Origin: Stercorarius parasiticus
Lineage: Eukaryota; Chordata; Aves; Charadriiformes; Stercorariidae
DNA length: 64,000 bases
Assembly: GCA_013396915.1 (NCBI GenBank)
Contig: VWZL01004361.1
Location: forward strand, 37,376 to 101,375
Reading direction: 5' to 3'
Part shown: one piece after another, positions 12,911 through 24,573 of the stretch
How the letters are laid out: every line of letters begins with the position of its first letter
Numbering within the stretch: the stretch's first letter is position 1
Notes under the pieces: model-generated
What the model was told of the DNA's origin: nothing
The model's database searches: none
Seen by the model: the letters and a program-made list of their open reading frames with translations, nothing else
Program-made: the position numbers and the translations under genes

Positions 12911-14694
12911 CGATGAGGCCTTACTACTGCCTGCATAAATAGTTTTGCTTAAAGAAAAATAAATGTTCAAAGTCATATAAGGGAAGGCAAAGACAAAAAT
13001 GTCTGTTTAACCTGCTTCTGACTGTTGACTAGTGTGTATGTGCCTGAAATTTTTGTTTGAAATCAGTCAAGATGTTCTATAAACTTTTGCAATGTCATCT
13101 CAGCCAGTAAGAGCCTGAGAGGGTAATTCAAATGAGGGAATATTCGTTGTGTATCTCAGAACACCACTTATACAATTAATCATTCCCTTGAACAACGTTT
13201 TGAGTTTTTGCCAGTGTTTATATTGGTACAGAGCCAGTGCAGAAATAATTGAAGGGTCCTTATGTGTAAAAATTGTAATATATAATAGATTTTGGGAATG
13301 AGGGAAAGGTCTGGGGTCGTGTTGCAGTGATGTCATCCCAGAGCTCAGATACCATGTGAGAGGAGGGCTGCAAGCTAGAACAAGACAGGAAAAAATCACT
13401 CCCCCCTCTTTCTCTTTTCAGCTGTTACTATGATGGCTCAAACCCTTCTCATCTCCCACGCTGTAATTGAAATCTGAAGCCATTCTTGGTCCAGTCTTTA
13501 AATGCAACAAAGAATGAGATGTGGAAGTGTCTTCTTTAGGGGGTATTTAGACCAAAATAGTAATTGATCTTTGGGTTGGATTCTAATAATCTGAATGGGT
13601 AAGGACATCTTCCTTCATTAATATCGCTTCCATGCTCGGTAGGCAGGGATCCTGAAGTTCTAATAAGTATCGAAAAACCACTGGAATCTGTCTCTGACAG
13701 TAACAAACCATTTAAAATAAATGAGACCTGCATAACTCACTTCAAGCACACGCAAAGGCAGGTTTCATGCGAATGCCTGTATGCTGTCTCAGCTTCATCT
13801 GCCAACTCAGTCTCTTGGTTGCCCTTTCACCACCCCTCACGCTTCTGCTGTAAGGTCCCTTAAAACAGAGACTGACAGCATCACGCTGAACTACGTTAGG
13901 CAAAAATTAGGACATGAATAATTTCACCCCAGAATATTTTTTACATGTGCCTTTGGGTGAATATATAATAATAAAATTATTATCACAGAAGAATAATCGC
14001 AGAAAATCCTGACTGAGTAATGTATCATTTGATTATTTTAAAAGAAAACCTTGACTACTTTTTATCTACAGAGAGGGACAGAAGGAATAGAAAGGTGTGC
14101 CTAGTTTTTAAAGTCCTTAGTTCGATATTTAGAATTCTGTTGGTTTCTAATATTTTTTTAACTCAGAGATATATTTAAATGAAAATCCATTAGGTAGACC
14201 AATTTTCATGGCAGAAATAATGACATGTTTTCTTCAGTCTCTGACCTTAGAAGTTGTGCCACAGGGAGACTTTACCTTTTTAAACAAACCAAGTATTTCT
14301 GTGCAATGAACTAGCTCCAAAGGGCTGAAATTCATAACACATAATTGTAGTGGAAGAGTTAAATTAAAGGCAACCTATTTTTGCATCTTCTTGGCAAATA
14401 AATACTAGACTTTATTAACTATATGTGGTGCAGGGGCAATGCTCCACCTATGAAGGAAATGGCGTTTATCCTGCAGATGCTGAAGATGCATCCTGCACCT
14501 TCCCCAGGCACTGAACCTCATTGCTTAGTAATTAAATCTGGAAACAAGAAATGAAACTGTAGGAGAAGATAACATGGCAGTGATCAAAAGGAGAAAAGAA
14601 AAAGAAAAGAAAAAAAAAGTAAAAATAAAAGATTTGCTCTCTATGCTTACAGGGGAAAAAAAAAAGTTAAATATGTAGAAAGGTTTCTATATTA
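12911..14694. other. Unique non-coding DNA ending in A-rich tract
   Basis: No gene is seen. The last part, about 14585-14670, is purine-rich low-complexity sequence (A runs with interspersed G) immediately outside the 3' end of the next CR1. Confidence 0.5.
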
Positions 14695-15281
14695 ATCATA
14701 GAATCATAGAATCTTCATGGTTGGAAGGGACCTTTGAAATCATCGAGTCCAACCATACACACACAAAAAAACCCCTACAATCTCTGTCACTAGAGCATGC
14801 CGTGAAGTGCCAAATCTATACGTTTCTTAAATACCTCTAGGGATGGCGACTCAACCACCTCCCTGGGCAGGCTCTTCCAGTGCCTGACCACTCTTTCAGT
14901 AAAGTTGTTCTTCCTAATATCTAACCTAAGCCTCCCCTGCCACAGCTTCAGACCATTTCCTCTGGTCCTGTCATTATTCCCCTGGGAGAAGAGGCCAACA
15001 CCCATCTCTCTGCAGCCTCCTTTCAGGTAGTTGTAGAGGGCAATGAGGTCTCCCCTCAGCCTCCTCTTCTCCAAACTAAACATGCCCAGTTCCCTCAGCC
15101 TCTCCTCATATGGTTTGGTCTCCAGACCCCTCACCAGCTTGGTAGCTCTCCTCTGGACCTGCTCCAGCACTTCAGTGTCTCTCTTGTACAGAGGGGCCAA
15201 GAACTGAAGACAGTACTCGAGGTGAGGCCTCACCAGTGCCGAGTACAGAGGCACAATCACTTCCCTACTCCTGCTGGCCTT
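14695..15281 (-). mobile_element. CR1 LINE, 5'-truncated 3' end with open RT tail
   Basis: The plus strand begins with ATCATAGAATCATAGAATC, the reverse complement of the CR1 terminal repeats, so the 3' end is at 14695. The minus strand then gives a 156-codon open frame (15260-14790) holding the C-terminal part of CR1 ORF2. Visible motifs are [61 protein letters not shown], and the tail [20 protein letters not shown]. The catalytic RT core is absent because the copy is truncated at about 15281. No stop or frameshift falls in the retained coding tail, which suggests a comparatively young copy. Between coding tail and terminus is a short A/C-rich segment at about 14754-14775. Confidence 0.95.
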
Positions 15282-16024
15282 AAAGAAGGTTTTGTGTATT
15301 ATGTTGTGTTTGGAAAGGGTTCACGATACTGAAGGACTGGAGTTCCTTGATCCTTTTCCTGTCCCTAAGTCTTGGGCTTGTGTAAGGAAAATCAGTTCAT
15401 TCCAACTTTGACATGTAAGTTGTCTCAAATCTTCAACATTCAAAGGCTACATTTCAGACTTCTTTGCCGTTCAGGAGGCCAGTTAAAAGCAACTCTTTGG
15501 GGTTGAGTTTTTGGTCATTTTCTGTTCTACTGTTGCTTGATTTGTGAGTGTGGAGTTAATATTGTCTCTGGAGATCATTCCACAAAGTTCTTGCAGTTGA
15601 AGGAGCGGGGCTTGTTTGGTTTTGGGGTCTTTTTTGTTTTGTTTTTACGATCAATAGCTGTTTCTGCATGTTATCTGATTAAATTAGGGTATTTTAAGAT
15701 TAGTGCCTCTAGAATCAGAATATTTTAAGTGACAACACTTCCCAGGATTATGAATCAGCTGAATTTTCATTTGCAATATGGGCACTGCTGCAAGTGTTGC
15801 AGCAGTGATCTAGCAGACAAAGCATGCCACTGGAAATAAAATAACCTTTGAGTTTGCAGTTCTGGGCACCGAAACTGTCACTGGTGTGTTCAGGTAGTAG
15901 AGATGGTTTTACATAAGCCAGACTATTGATGCTTTCCAGCAGAAGAATTTAATTGTTTTATCAAAATGTTCAAAGAGGAAAGATGAAAAAAAACCTTCAG
16001 TGCTGCAATTTTGCTCTCATCTGA
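15282..16024. other. Unique non-coding DNA
   Basis: No coding or repeat signal was recognised between the CR1 truncation point and the hairpin-rich repeat. Confidence 0.45.
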
Positions 16025-16275
16025 GAAGTGCAGAAGTGCACTGATTCGGACTAAAATCAGTGTGATTGACTTGGGGGCTGTCTGATTACAACGTGGATAC
16101 CAATTTTAACTAAATTGGTTTAGAAACCAATTCAGGTCTATAAACCACATCAGGCCAAATCGATTTAAGGTTCTCTTAAACTGATTTAAGAGAGACTGCA
16201 TCAGGGAGTTGCACAGATTTAACTAAATGTGTTTCTAAACCACTTGAATTAACTCAGTGCTCATACTGTATATAA
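16025..16275. repeat. Hairpin-rich MITE-like ancient repeat
   Basis: Two perfect hairpins sit 40 bases apart. The first is AATTGGTTT-AG-AAACCAATT at 16113-16132. The second is TCTCTTAAA-CTGA-TTTAAGAGA at 16172-16193. Around them, TTTAACTAAAT-type and CTAAACCA-type words recur in both orientations. The wording AATTGGTTTAGAAACCAATT and GATTTAACTAAAT resembles a non-autonomous, DNA-transposon-like repeat that I associate with reptile and bird genomes. The family name is not certain and the outer ends were not resolved. Confidence 0.55.
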
Positions 16276-16920
16276 ATCAGCCTTTAGATGTAGAAGTTAA
16301 AAGGTCCATATTTTATAGTTGTTCACTTTGTTCATTTGGTTCATCTAAATCTATGTACGAATGTTCACCGTACACAACTATTTCATTAGCAGCGATCAGC
16401 ATGGAACAGGAGTCATAATTTTCTTTTTTTTTAATTGGACTAATATTTGGAAAAGGAGAGATTTGAGATGTAGGTAACAGTGCTTTATGCTGAAACCTTT
16501 AGTAGGATGAAAAGAGAGTGGATAATGAAATTGTATTTTGAGCTTTTTTCCATAAAATGAAGTAGTCATTCTAGTGTGCGAAGTGCTATAATTATAAAGC
16601 AATTTGCCACCCTTAATGGGAGGACTTTTATTTCATAAAATATTAACAAAATATAATATCGGTGCAATAGGTTAGGAATAGTCTTATTTTCTCCATAAAA
16701 AGTCAATTTGTAACCGCTGCAGACTGTCTTTCTCAAGATGACTATATTAGGGTAACCAATCCTTTTATAGAAGTATCAAAATATGAGCATTAAAATAATC
16801 ACACCGGATGTCTCATTTACCTTTCTACTTAGTAATCAAATATTTTTCACTGTGCCTCTAATTTAGAGGCTGGTGTTGTTTCTGCAGATGATTGGCCAAG
16901 GGAAGTCGCATTTAATCAGT
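16276..16920. other. AT-rich unique DNA
   Basis: No gene or repeat was recognised here. Confidence 0.45.
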
Positions 16921-17099
16921 GCCTAAAAAAAGTAAAAACATTTGAGACAAAACTACATTTAAGAAGGGTTATTGGCTAGACAACGTGGACCTATCTCCCA
17001 GCTTGCCTAAAAAAAGTAAAAACATTTGAGACAAAACTACATTTAAGAAGGGTTATTGGCTAGACAACGTGGACCTATCTCCCAGCTTGCCTAAAAAAG
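16921..17099. repeat. Perfect 84-bp tandem duplication (2.1 copies)
   Basis: Positions 16921-17004 and 17005-17088 are identical by eye over all 84 bases. Each unit begins GCCTAAAAAAAGTAAAAAC and ends CCTATCTCCCAGCTT. A third copy starts with GCCTAAAAAA at 17089 and breaks off. Complete identity points to a recent duplication, a length polymorphism, or an assembly duplication. The unit has no coding potential. Confidence 0.95.
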
Positions 17100-20000
17100 C
17101 ATTTGTATTAGGCTAGCAAGTAAGGAAAATCAAACTTCTTTTTCCCCAGTGAAACAAGAGGAAGGAAAGTGAAGGAGCATCTGTAATTACAGGATTTCAG
17201 CTCCGATCTGGGCAGCTGCAAAGCATATGTGTCATATGAAGAACAAAGGACTGGAGATGGCAGAATTAACCAAGCCTTAATGGATTCATTCTTTCATTTA
17301 CTCTCTGTGTTACTATTTTTTAATTAACCAGTAGATTTACTTGGTTTTTTTTTTCTTTTTTTTATTTGCTGCCGTTACTGTTCCAGTGTCCACTCAAGCA
17401 GAGCACTATCAACTCCTAGGGAAGTCGTTAATCATATTCATTTTGATAGTGCTTCAAGATCAACTAAGAAATGGAACTCTCTAAACGGTGGAGTCAAAGA
17501 TCATGGAGGAAACCACTTAAGCAGAATGATAAACATAATTTTCCCCTAAAATAAATGAGAATCCTTCCCTGGGCTCGTGGTAGCTGCTGCGTTAGCTAGG
17601 TAGAAAGGTAGGGAAATGCCAGGAGAGACAGAACAAAACATTCAGTTAGCAAGGGAGGATCAGAAATTAAATATGAACCACCTCTTTCTCCAGCTTTCCA
17701 GTCTGTCCAATCAGTCACTAAAAATGAATACAACAAACCTTAGTGCAATATATAATTGTTGCAATTAAGTTGATAAGAGATATTTGGTCTGCCTCTGCTC
17801 TGTTCTGGATGAATTTTTTAATCAATAATGACTACGTATTAGTAGCATAAACCTCTGTATTTAAAAACAAACCAAACAAAAAAAACCTGTAGGCAATCTG
17901 TTTGTATGTACTGTAGAGCTGTGTCCATAAGAGAACATTCAACAAACTCTTTTTTCAAATGCAGCCCCAAATCTGTTTGGAAAAACATATTTGTAAGGTT
18001 TTCTAAGTGGACCAAACCTCTGTTTTAATGATGATTGTTGTTTGTTTGTGTTTAAAAAATAAAGTAAAAATGAAACAAAAAAGGAACAGCACCACAACAA
18101 CCAGTTATAATTTCTAACTGGATTTTAAGAGTTCGTTTTCTGAATAGCACAAAAATAGCTTAAGGAAATTACATTTTTCTGATTGAGGATACAATGAAGA
18201 TCAGTAGTATTTTAGCCATTCCAGTGCTGTGAAGTCCCATCTTAGCGTCCTTTATGCAAGCAAGGCTTCCACTGATGTTACATGGGCTCTACCGGGATGT
18301 TAGCTGGTGTTCAAACTGAAGGCTGGGATCCCAGCAGTGTAGTTAGCAAATGTGTTTGGTCCCTAAGAATTCAGTGTGCAGCGTAAACCTACTATTAGCT
18401 AACAAATCACTGCAAGCTGAACGTTTAGTCGGTCTGCCAAAGCTGCTGTTTGGAAAATCTGTATCTAGAGAAGTCATTCACACTGGGAACCCATCCTGCA
18501 TCTATTATTAACAGGGTGGAAGCAATCTTGCTTATGTCTCTATGTATGTTCACAGCTGTCTGGCAATCAGGAGTGGTGGAAAACACAGAAGAAACATTGC
18601 CTAAACTAGTTGCTTGTGGGTTGAAAAAGCAATGTGTTGCTATTTATCCCTGTCAACAACAGGCCCTATTAACTATTTTTAATGAATCACCACTGCTTTT
18701 ACTTTTGCCATCAGCCGTGACCTTCACCATTTAGAAACACATGGTCTCTCATAAACGATAGTCTATGACATATAAACTTGAGAAGGATTCTATCACGGCT
18801 CAAACTACAGTATCTATCACTAAAACAAACTGCTCATTCCAGCTGAAGAGACACTCATATATATCATGGAACCAGCCTTCTATATTTCGAAATTTACTGC
18901 CCTGCATTGGTGCTTCTTTTTCTCGAGCTTTTTTTTTTTTTTTTTTTTTAAGGAGGCCATGCAACCTTGCTCACTTAATACTTTTGATAAACTTCTACTG
19001 ACAAGGAACTTGATTAATGATGGTTAAAAGAATTGAATCAAGAGTAGGAAAGACAGGGCCAAAAAAGCAGACTGCTGGGCTGATGGAAACGAACGTCTCT
19101 ACAGAAATATATGATGGACCCTCCTTTTTGCCATGCCAAGTAATTACTCGCACAGGCCTGTTGTAATAATTCCTATTACAGCCAAAACGGAAAAGTCAGT
19201 AACTCACAGCCCTGGGACAAGGTGAAGGCAAGGCCAGAGTAGTGTGGATCAATATTTCATTTACTCACTGAGGTTAGCTTCTATCCCTGTATCAAATTCT
19301 TTTACAGAAAGCCATGAAAGAAATGAGGTTTGCTGAAAAACACCAATACAGGGCCCTCATTTCCTTGGGGGTGCTCATAGAGTACACGGAGCAACAAAAC
19401 CTTTCAGCAAAACAATATGCACTCAAGGTCACTCATTACTTGCTACTGTTGGAAAATAAAGTGCCATTAGCCTGATATGAGTAATGTACATCAATCAAGT
19501 GCAGACTAGCAAAAGTATGTTTTCAACATGGTATTGCAGCTGAAAATGAATGAACCATGTTAACGCTTTCCGAACAGTTTGACAACAGTGAAGAATTTTT
19601 CCTTTGGCATTATCATTTATTTCAGAGTTTCACTGCAACTCATCTCTGTAAAATCAAGCCAGAGCATCTCTGTTGCACAGAGCATCTCTGTTGCTCTGTG
19701 CTTTATTATAATTGAATTAATTCTCATTAAGCAAAAGTCATTATTTTGATGGGGGCAGTTGGATGCTTTCCAAAAAGCTCCTGCCTGTGCTTTACAGGAC
19801 CCTCAGTCTAAGGGCAGACAGACAGATGTAAGAAGAAATGATCTATTGTGTTAGTAAAATAATTTAAAGCAATATTTGCTTAGCACATGAGATGACATTG
19901 AGGTACACATGCTTCTACTTTGCTGCACACAGCAACTCTTTTCTTGTGTAAGGAAGGTTTGAGGAAAAGGAGGACTTTAATATATCACTCGAGAATCACA

Positions 20001-20551
20001 CGTGGCGTGTAAGGCTACCACTGTGCTGATCTGAAGGGCAAATGAATATATGTTTCCAAAATAGCTGAAGTACACTGTGGTGCATTTTTTTGCTGCTTCC
20101 TCTCACAGACTTCCTTTAATATTTTACATGTCTTCCCTCTAGGTTTGGGGGTTCCAGAGAAGCTATCGGAGGAAGGTGGTAACTGAAGGTGTTCTGGAGC
20201 TACGTACAAGAGACCTTTATGAAGCACAGTCACAGTGACATAGCTACTGTGCAAAAAATAATGGGTTTTTTTGGCATCTGGGGCACCTATCAAAATGCAG
20301 GCATTCTTGTTTGATCTTTCTCGTTTGTATATATTTCCATGAAAACAGAAGAGAAAGTTCTTCTGCTTCTGTGCATTGGTAGGGATACAGTCTTGCTTTT
20401 ACTGACTGCTTTTTGGAAGAAGTGTTTGGTGGGTTGTTTACGATTGCTCGCATGGTTGATGATGTTTTAGATCTTTTCAAATCTTCTTAATTGTCATCTG
20501 TTCAGAAAGTTAGGTTTTGTGTTACTAAAGTTCAGAATTCCCTAATCTTAC
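17100..20551. other. Unique non-coding DNA with simple repeats
   Basis: No gene is seen. Contents include a run of 21 T at about 18929-18949. An 18-bp direct repeat, 19661-19678 and 19679-19696 (AGAGCATCTCTGTTGC core), is also able to form an 8-bp-stem hairpin at about 19675-19701. Confidence 0.5.
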
Positions 20552-20617
20552 CTGCGCCATTGAAAAATTTATATCATAGTCTTGAAGGGGTGCCTTTCCA
20601 AGAACTGCTGTGTCATC
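20552..20617 (-). CDS. Candidate internal coding exon, product unknown
   Basis: Read on the minus strand, a TTTATTTTTGAACAG acceptor is followed by 66 bases and then GCGCAG|GTAAGA, a near-perfect donor. The exon is exactly 22 codons in phase 0. Only one of its three frames is open, starting DDTAVLGKAPLQDYD and ending INFSMAQ. Its composition looks protein-like, not low complexity. I do not recognise the protein. No neighbouring exon could be joined with confidence; other minus-strand candidates lie at 25994-26043, 26851-26928 and 45311-45355. Isolated splice-flanked open segments also arise by chance, so this remains a candidate. Confidence 0.4.
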
Positions 20618-23600
20618 CTGTTCAAAAATAAAGGCATTATGTAGGCAGAAAAATAAACTGTTACAGACTAGGGAGAATTACTGTGTGAAGAACACACTTT
20701 TTTTTTTTCTTTGATATGGTAATATTTTCTTTTTTTCCTCTCTTTTCTCTTTTGTAGCATTCTTTTTGTCTGTCTTTAGCATTTTGAAATCACTTACTAA
20801 ATAAAAATGTTAGTCTTTGTTCCAGAATCTTATCCTGAAGACTTACTGAGGCATGCAAAAATAGTTGAAGTGTTTAGGATTTTGCCCTATTACTGTCTTG
20901 TGCCGTGGTGAAGATAAAGTAGTTTCCTTTTCTAGCACCATCTCCTGAGATCAGACACCCAAAGCAAAGCATTTTCATCCATAATGACCGTTGAGCTACT
21001 TCCAGAACTGAATTCACTTAACGCATGTTAAGTCCATGCAACACTGTAAAGTGTAAATAATTACAACTCAGAAATGATGGGCCAAGGGGAAAATGACCGA
21101 TCGAAGGTCATATGCTAAGTCAGAAATGATTGTGGTCTTTCACGTTTGGCATTTTGAAAGTTTCTCTTAAGTTTACTGCTCTTTAGTAGAGTCCAGGGAC
21201 ATCCAATGAATTAATTTCATGTCTCCTGCATAAATGTGTCCTCTACAGTTGTTAGCAACTTGGATAATGCTCTTAAGTTTTCTGCAGTTGTGATGTTTTG
21301 TATTTTCACTACCAATTTGGAACTATTGGCAGTTCAGTAGATATAGTTCCTTGCAGACCACGCTGCTTCCATTTGTATAAATCGGTTGAAACACTGGTAA
21401 ATGTGAGTTTGGTTATATCCTGGGTTGTTTGTTGTTTTTTTTTCCTAAGGATTTTCTTCTTTAAAAATGAAGATTGTAGTAATTGTAGTAGTGCAGAACA
21501 CTTGCCTCTGCTTCCTACGTCCTATTTCTTTCTAATGATTTAATGTAAAATGATGTACAGTGTATGGGTCTTGAGACAGTACCGCTCTCTTCTTCATGCC
21601 TGCCAGAAGGAAAGAGAGATGAACATTTATAACTGCCTATGAAATGAAATGGATCCGTTTAAAGAGAGTCTTTCTTCCTAGTCACGTAGAGAGGCTCTCT
21701 TGGATTAAAAGGGTCCACTACATTTGATTTGCTCCGTGGCTTAGATGTGGAGTCAACTTTGTGAAGAGGGGGTAGTTCAGTCATAAAAAGTCTAATAGAG
21801 AGATGCTTTGAAAGGCACAGAGGAGAATTAGAGGACTTGTCTCCTGTACTTGTAGGAGAATTAGAATCACAGTTTCCTTTTTTTAAAATCCTGTTGTTGT
21901 GATTAAGTTACTTTTCAAAATCTCATTCCCTACGGGTAGTAAGGCTTACTGTATGAGGCTTATCTATGTGTATGTTCCTACAGTCCCTGAGGCCCAGGTC
22001 CTCACAGTTATTTAAGCAACTCAATATAATTTTAAACGACTCGTAGATCTTAGAAGTTCATTCTCATGAACCTTCTTTGAAACAAGGAGACGGTATTACA
22101 TTCGCTTACTGGGAGGAAGAGGGGTGCTGAAGCGTAAATAGATTTAAAGTCATTTAGGTACCTAATTAAACCAATAGGAAGTGGCCACCTAAATACCTGT
22201 GGAAGATCTAGGTTTCACTTACTGTAGGGAGGATCAGCACATAGGTATTACAAATCTCTGGAGGTTCCCTATGCTTCTACTTGCAATGATTAAATCTTTC
22301 AAGAATGTCTAAATTGGGGCAGGAGGGCCTTGTGATGGGAGGTTGAATGCTTCAGTATGTTTTAAAACAAAATTAAACCACTCTTTCCCCCCTAACGTTC
22401 ACTGATATGGAGGAATCAAGGTTTCTTTTTCTGTTTGCAAACTAGCACCCTAACTTTTGTGTTTGTTTTTTTTCTTATTTCACAAGAAAATACCCTGATG
22501 GTTCTTGGTGTCACTGAGAACCAGGAGTCATTACTTTGTGTTGGTGAGCACTCTTGTATAGCTTTCCTAACAATAAAGTTGTGTGCGGCAGGATTACTCT
22601 TTGAACCAGAGTGTTAACTGAGAGATTGGGGTCACATCCATCACCCAAATGTGAGGCGGTCTGCCTGCACTCATAATAAAGAACAAATGTGTGGTCTGGA
22701 TGTCAGGATTTTTGGATTCACAATGCACTTACTTAGATCAAGGTCCGATCCGGGGTTAAAATCAATATTGCAAATTGCAGCTAAAATGACAAAGAATATG
22801 TTTCCATCTATGTTATATTTTAGGTACAGTAGTCTTAATGTATAAGTAGGTCAATTCCATTAAGATATAATTTCATTAAGGGACCATAACTGCAACTGGA
22901 ATTTGGCCACTAGATGAATTTTTTTGTCTAAAGCAGCTGTATGGACATGCATCGCTCTTGGATGCTGCTCACTTGGGTAGTTCTGCCTTAGCCCAATAAA
23001 CCCAGTAATCATACAGTGCCCTCAGAAGGAAAGTTTGAAGGAAATCAGTAAATGCATTCTTTTTTTTGAACTGTCACAAGAATACCTCTCAAAGTAGTGT
23101 AGTTTATAGAGACTGAGACCTTCAGTTTAATGCACTTGTACAGGTACATATGCAAGTAGAGTCTTCAGCAAGCCTTCAGGTTTGTGTTCCTAATTCAAAA
23201 GGGACATCAGACAAAGCATGTGATTTTAGGAAGCTTCACTTCAATTTCTGTAATGTGGCAAATCTGAGCATAGTTGACCATAAAAGACTTTAAGGTCTTG
23301 GAATAAATTAAAGTGTCATTCAGGAGAAGACACTTTTTCTGCCTTCATGCTGGCTAAGGTACAATGTCTGTCCCCATGCATGGTTCACGAAGGGGTGGCA
23401 GATGAGGAGGAAAGGGGAAGTAATCTCAAAATCTTGGAAAAGGAAGAATATTGTGGGATGCTTTTATGTAATCCTCTATGAGGATTAATTTCATTTGCAT
23501 AAAAGCAATATTGAGCTTTGTAGGAGAACGTGATGCCATGTTTACAAAGGGTGGCTCTATGTCTGCTGGTGGCTGGACCATAGTTTGGGAGTCATCTGCC

Positions 23601-23999
23601 TCTCATAACTGTTGAGCTAGAAGAGACTGTGTATTTCTTGCACAAACTGGAGAAGTATTTTGGGTTTCATCCCCACTTCCCAGTCCCCTAAAGGCGTCAC
23701 CCAGCATTGCCATACAGCGCAGAGCATAATGTGCTTTTCTCCGCTTACAGTGCGGAGTCGGGGAGGAAATAGAGCCAAGGCTGTAGCCAAGCGCAGAGCT
23801 CCGGCTCTTTCTCTCTGCTGGGGGGCCTTAAGAAGCCCCAGCTTGCAGACAAGGATCTGCTGTGTGTACGTGGAGGAAGTCTGGGGAGAGAGAAGATCAT
23901 AACTGGGCAACAGCTGCTCTGTATGACTCGCTTCCCTGGTAACCTGGCGGCTCTCCAAGTCGAAATCTGAATAGGAGTTAAACTGCTCGAGGCATTAAT
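20618..23999. other. Unique non-coding DNA, no gene seen
   Basis: AT-rich sequence with only short frames. CpG content starts to rise at about 23740, ahead of the CpG-rich patch. The overlapping frames at 23617-24005 on both strands reflect that composition and not a recognised gene. Confidence 0.5.
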
Positions 24000-24250
24000 T
24001 CCCATTACAGTCGCGAGCCTCCTCTTTCTCCTCCCTGCTCCCGCTGGAGCACCGCTCGGCAGAAGTGAAAGTATCCTACGCCCATGCAGGTTTCGGAGGG
24101 TCCGTGCTGTCAGCAGAGGTGCGGAAGACTTCGCTGCACAGCGCGGTTTGTCTCGAGTGTCAGCTGCCTGCTGGAACTAACAGGAGGACCGGGATTTGGG
24201 AAGCAATGACTGTGTCTTTGCTGGGCCCCGTCACTCGACATGGCCTGATC
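24000..24250. promoter_or_regulatory. Short CpG-island-like patch
   Basis: I count about 17 CpG dinucleotides in roughly 250 bases of moderately GC-rich sequence, against strong CpG depletion on both sides. This suggests an unmethylated regulatory element or minor promoter. A further CpG cluster lies at 23740-23810. No TATA box, start-site motif or first exon with a good donor was found on either strand, so the direction of any transcript is unknown. Confidence 0.45.
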
Positions 24251-24315
24251 TTAGGAGGAGTTAAACACTGCATGTAAAAGCTTTTGTGATTGTATTGATA
24301 TTTGGTGATTCCTGT

Positions 24316-24573
24316 TTACATGGAAGGCATTTCCGTGAATTTCCAGTCATGTAGGGACCTCAGGATTACTTTCTGCTGCCTCTGGGTGACTTGGACATCC
24401 TCCCCCTGGTATTCTACATGAGCAGAATTTTCTTGGCAGCCTTTCAGGACTCCCCAGTTTATTATTGGGTCCTCCTGAAGTTCAAAACACTGGTCTAAAT
24501 CTAAACCGTTGCAAAAATGAAGTTTTATGTCCCTTGGATATTTATAGACATAGTGTTTCAAATCTTCCAGTTT
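24316..24573 (-). other. Open frame of unknown status beside CpG patch
   Basis: On the minus strand the frame is open from just after a stop at about 24577 down to a stop near 24316, about 85 codons. It has balanced, protein-like composition, for example EDPIINWGVLKGCQENSAHV then HDWKFTEMPSM. It has no ATG at its start. A weak acceptor, TTGAACTTCAG, occurs near 24480. I recognise no family. It may be chance, or a conserved non-coding element that happens to be open. Confidence 0.15.
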
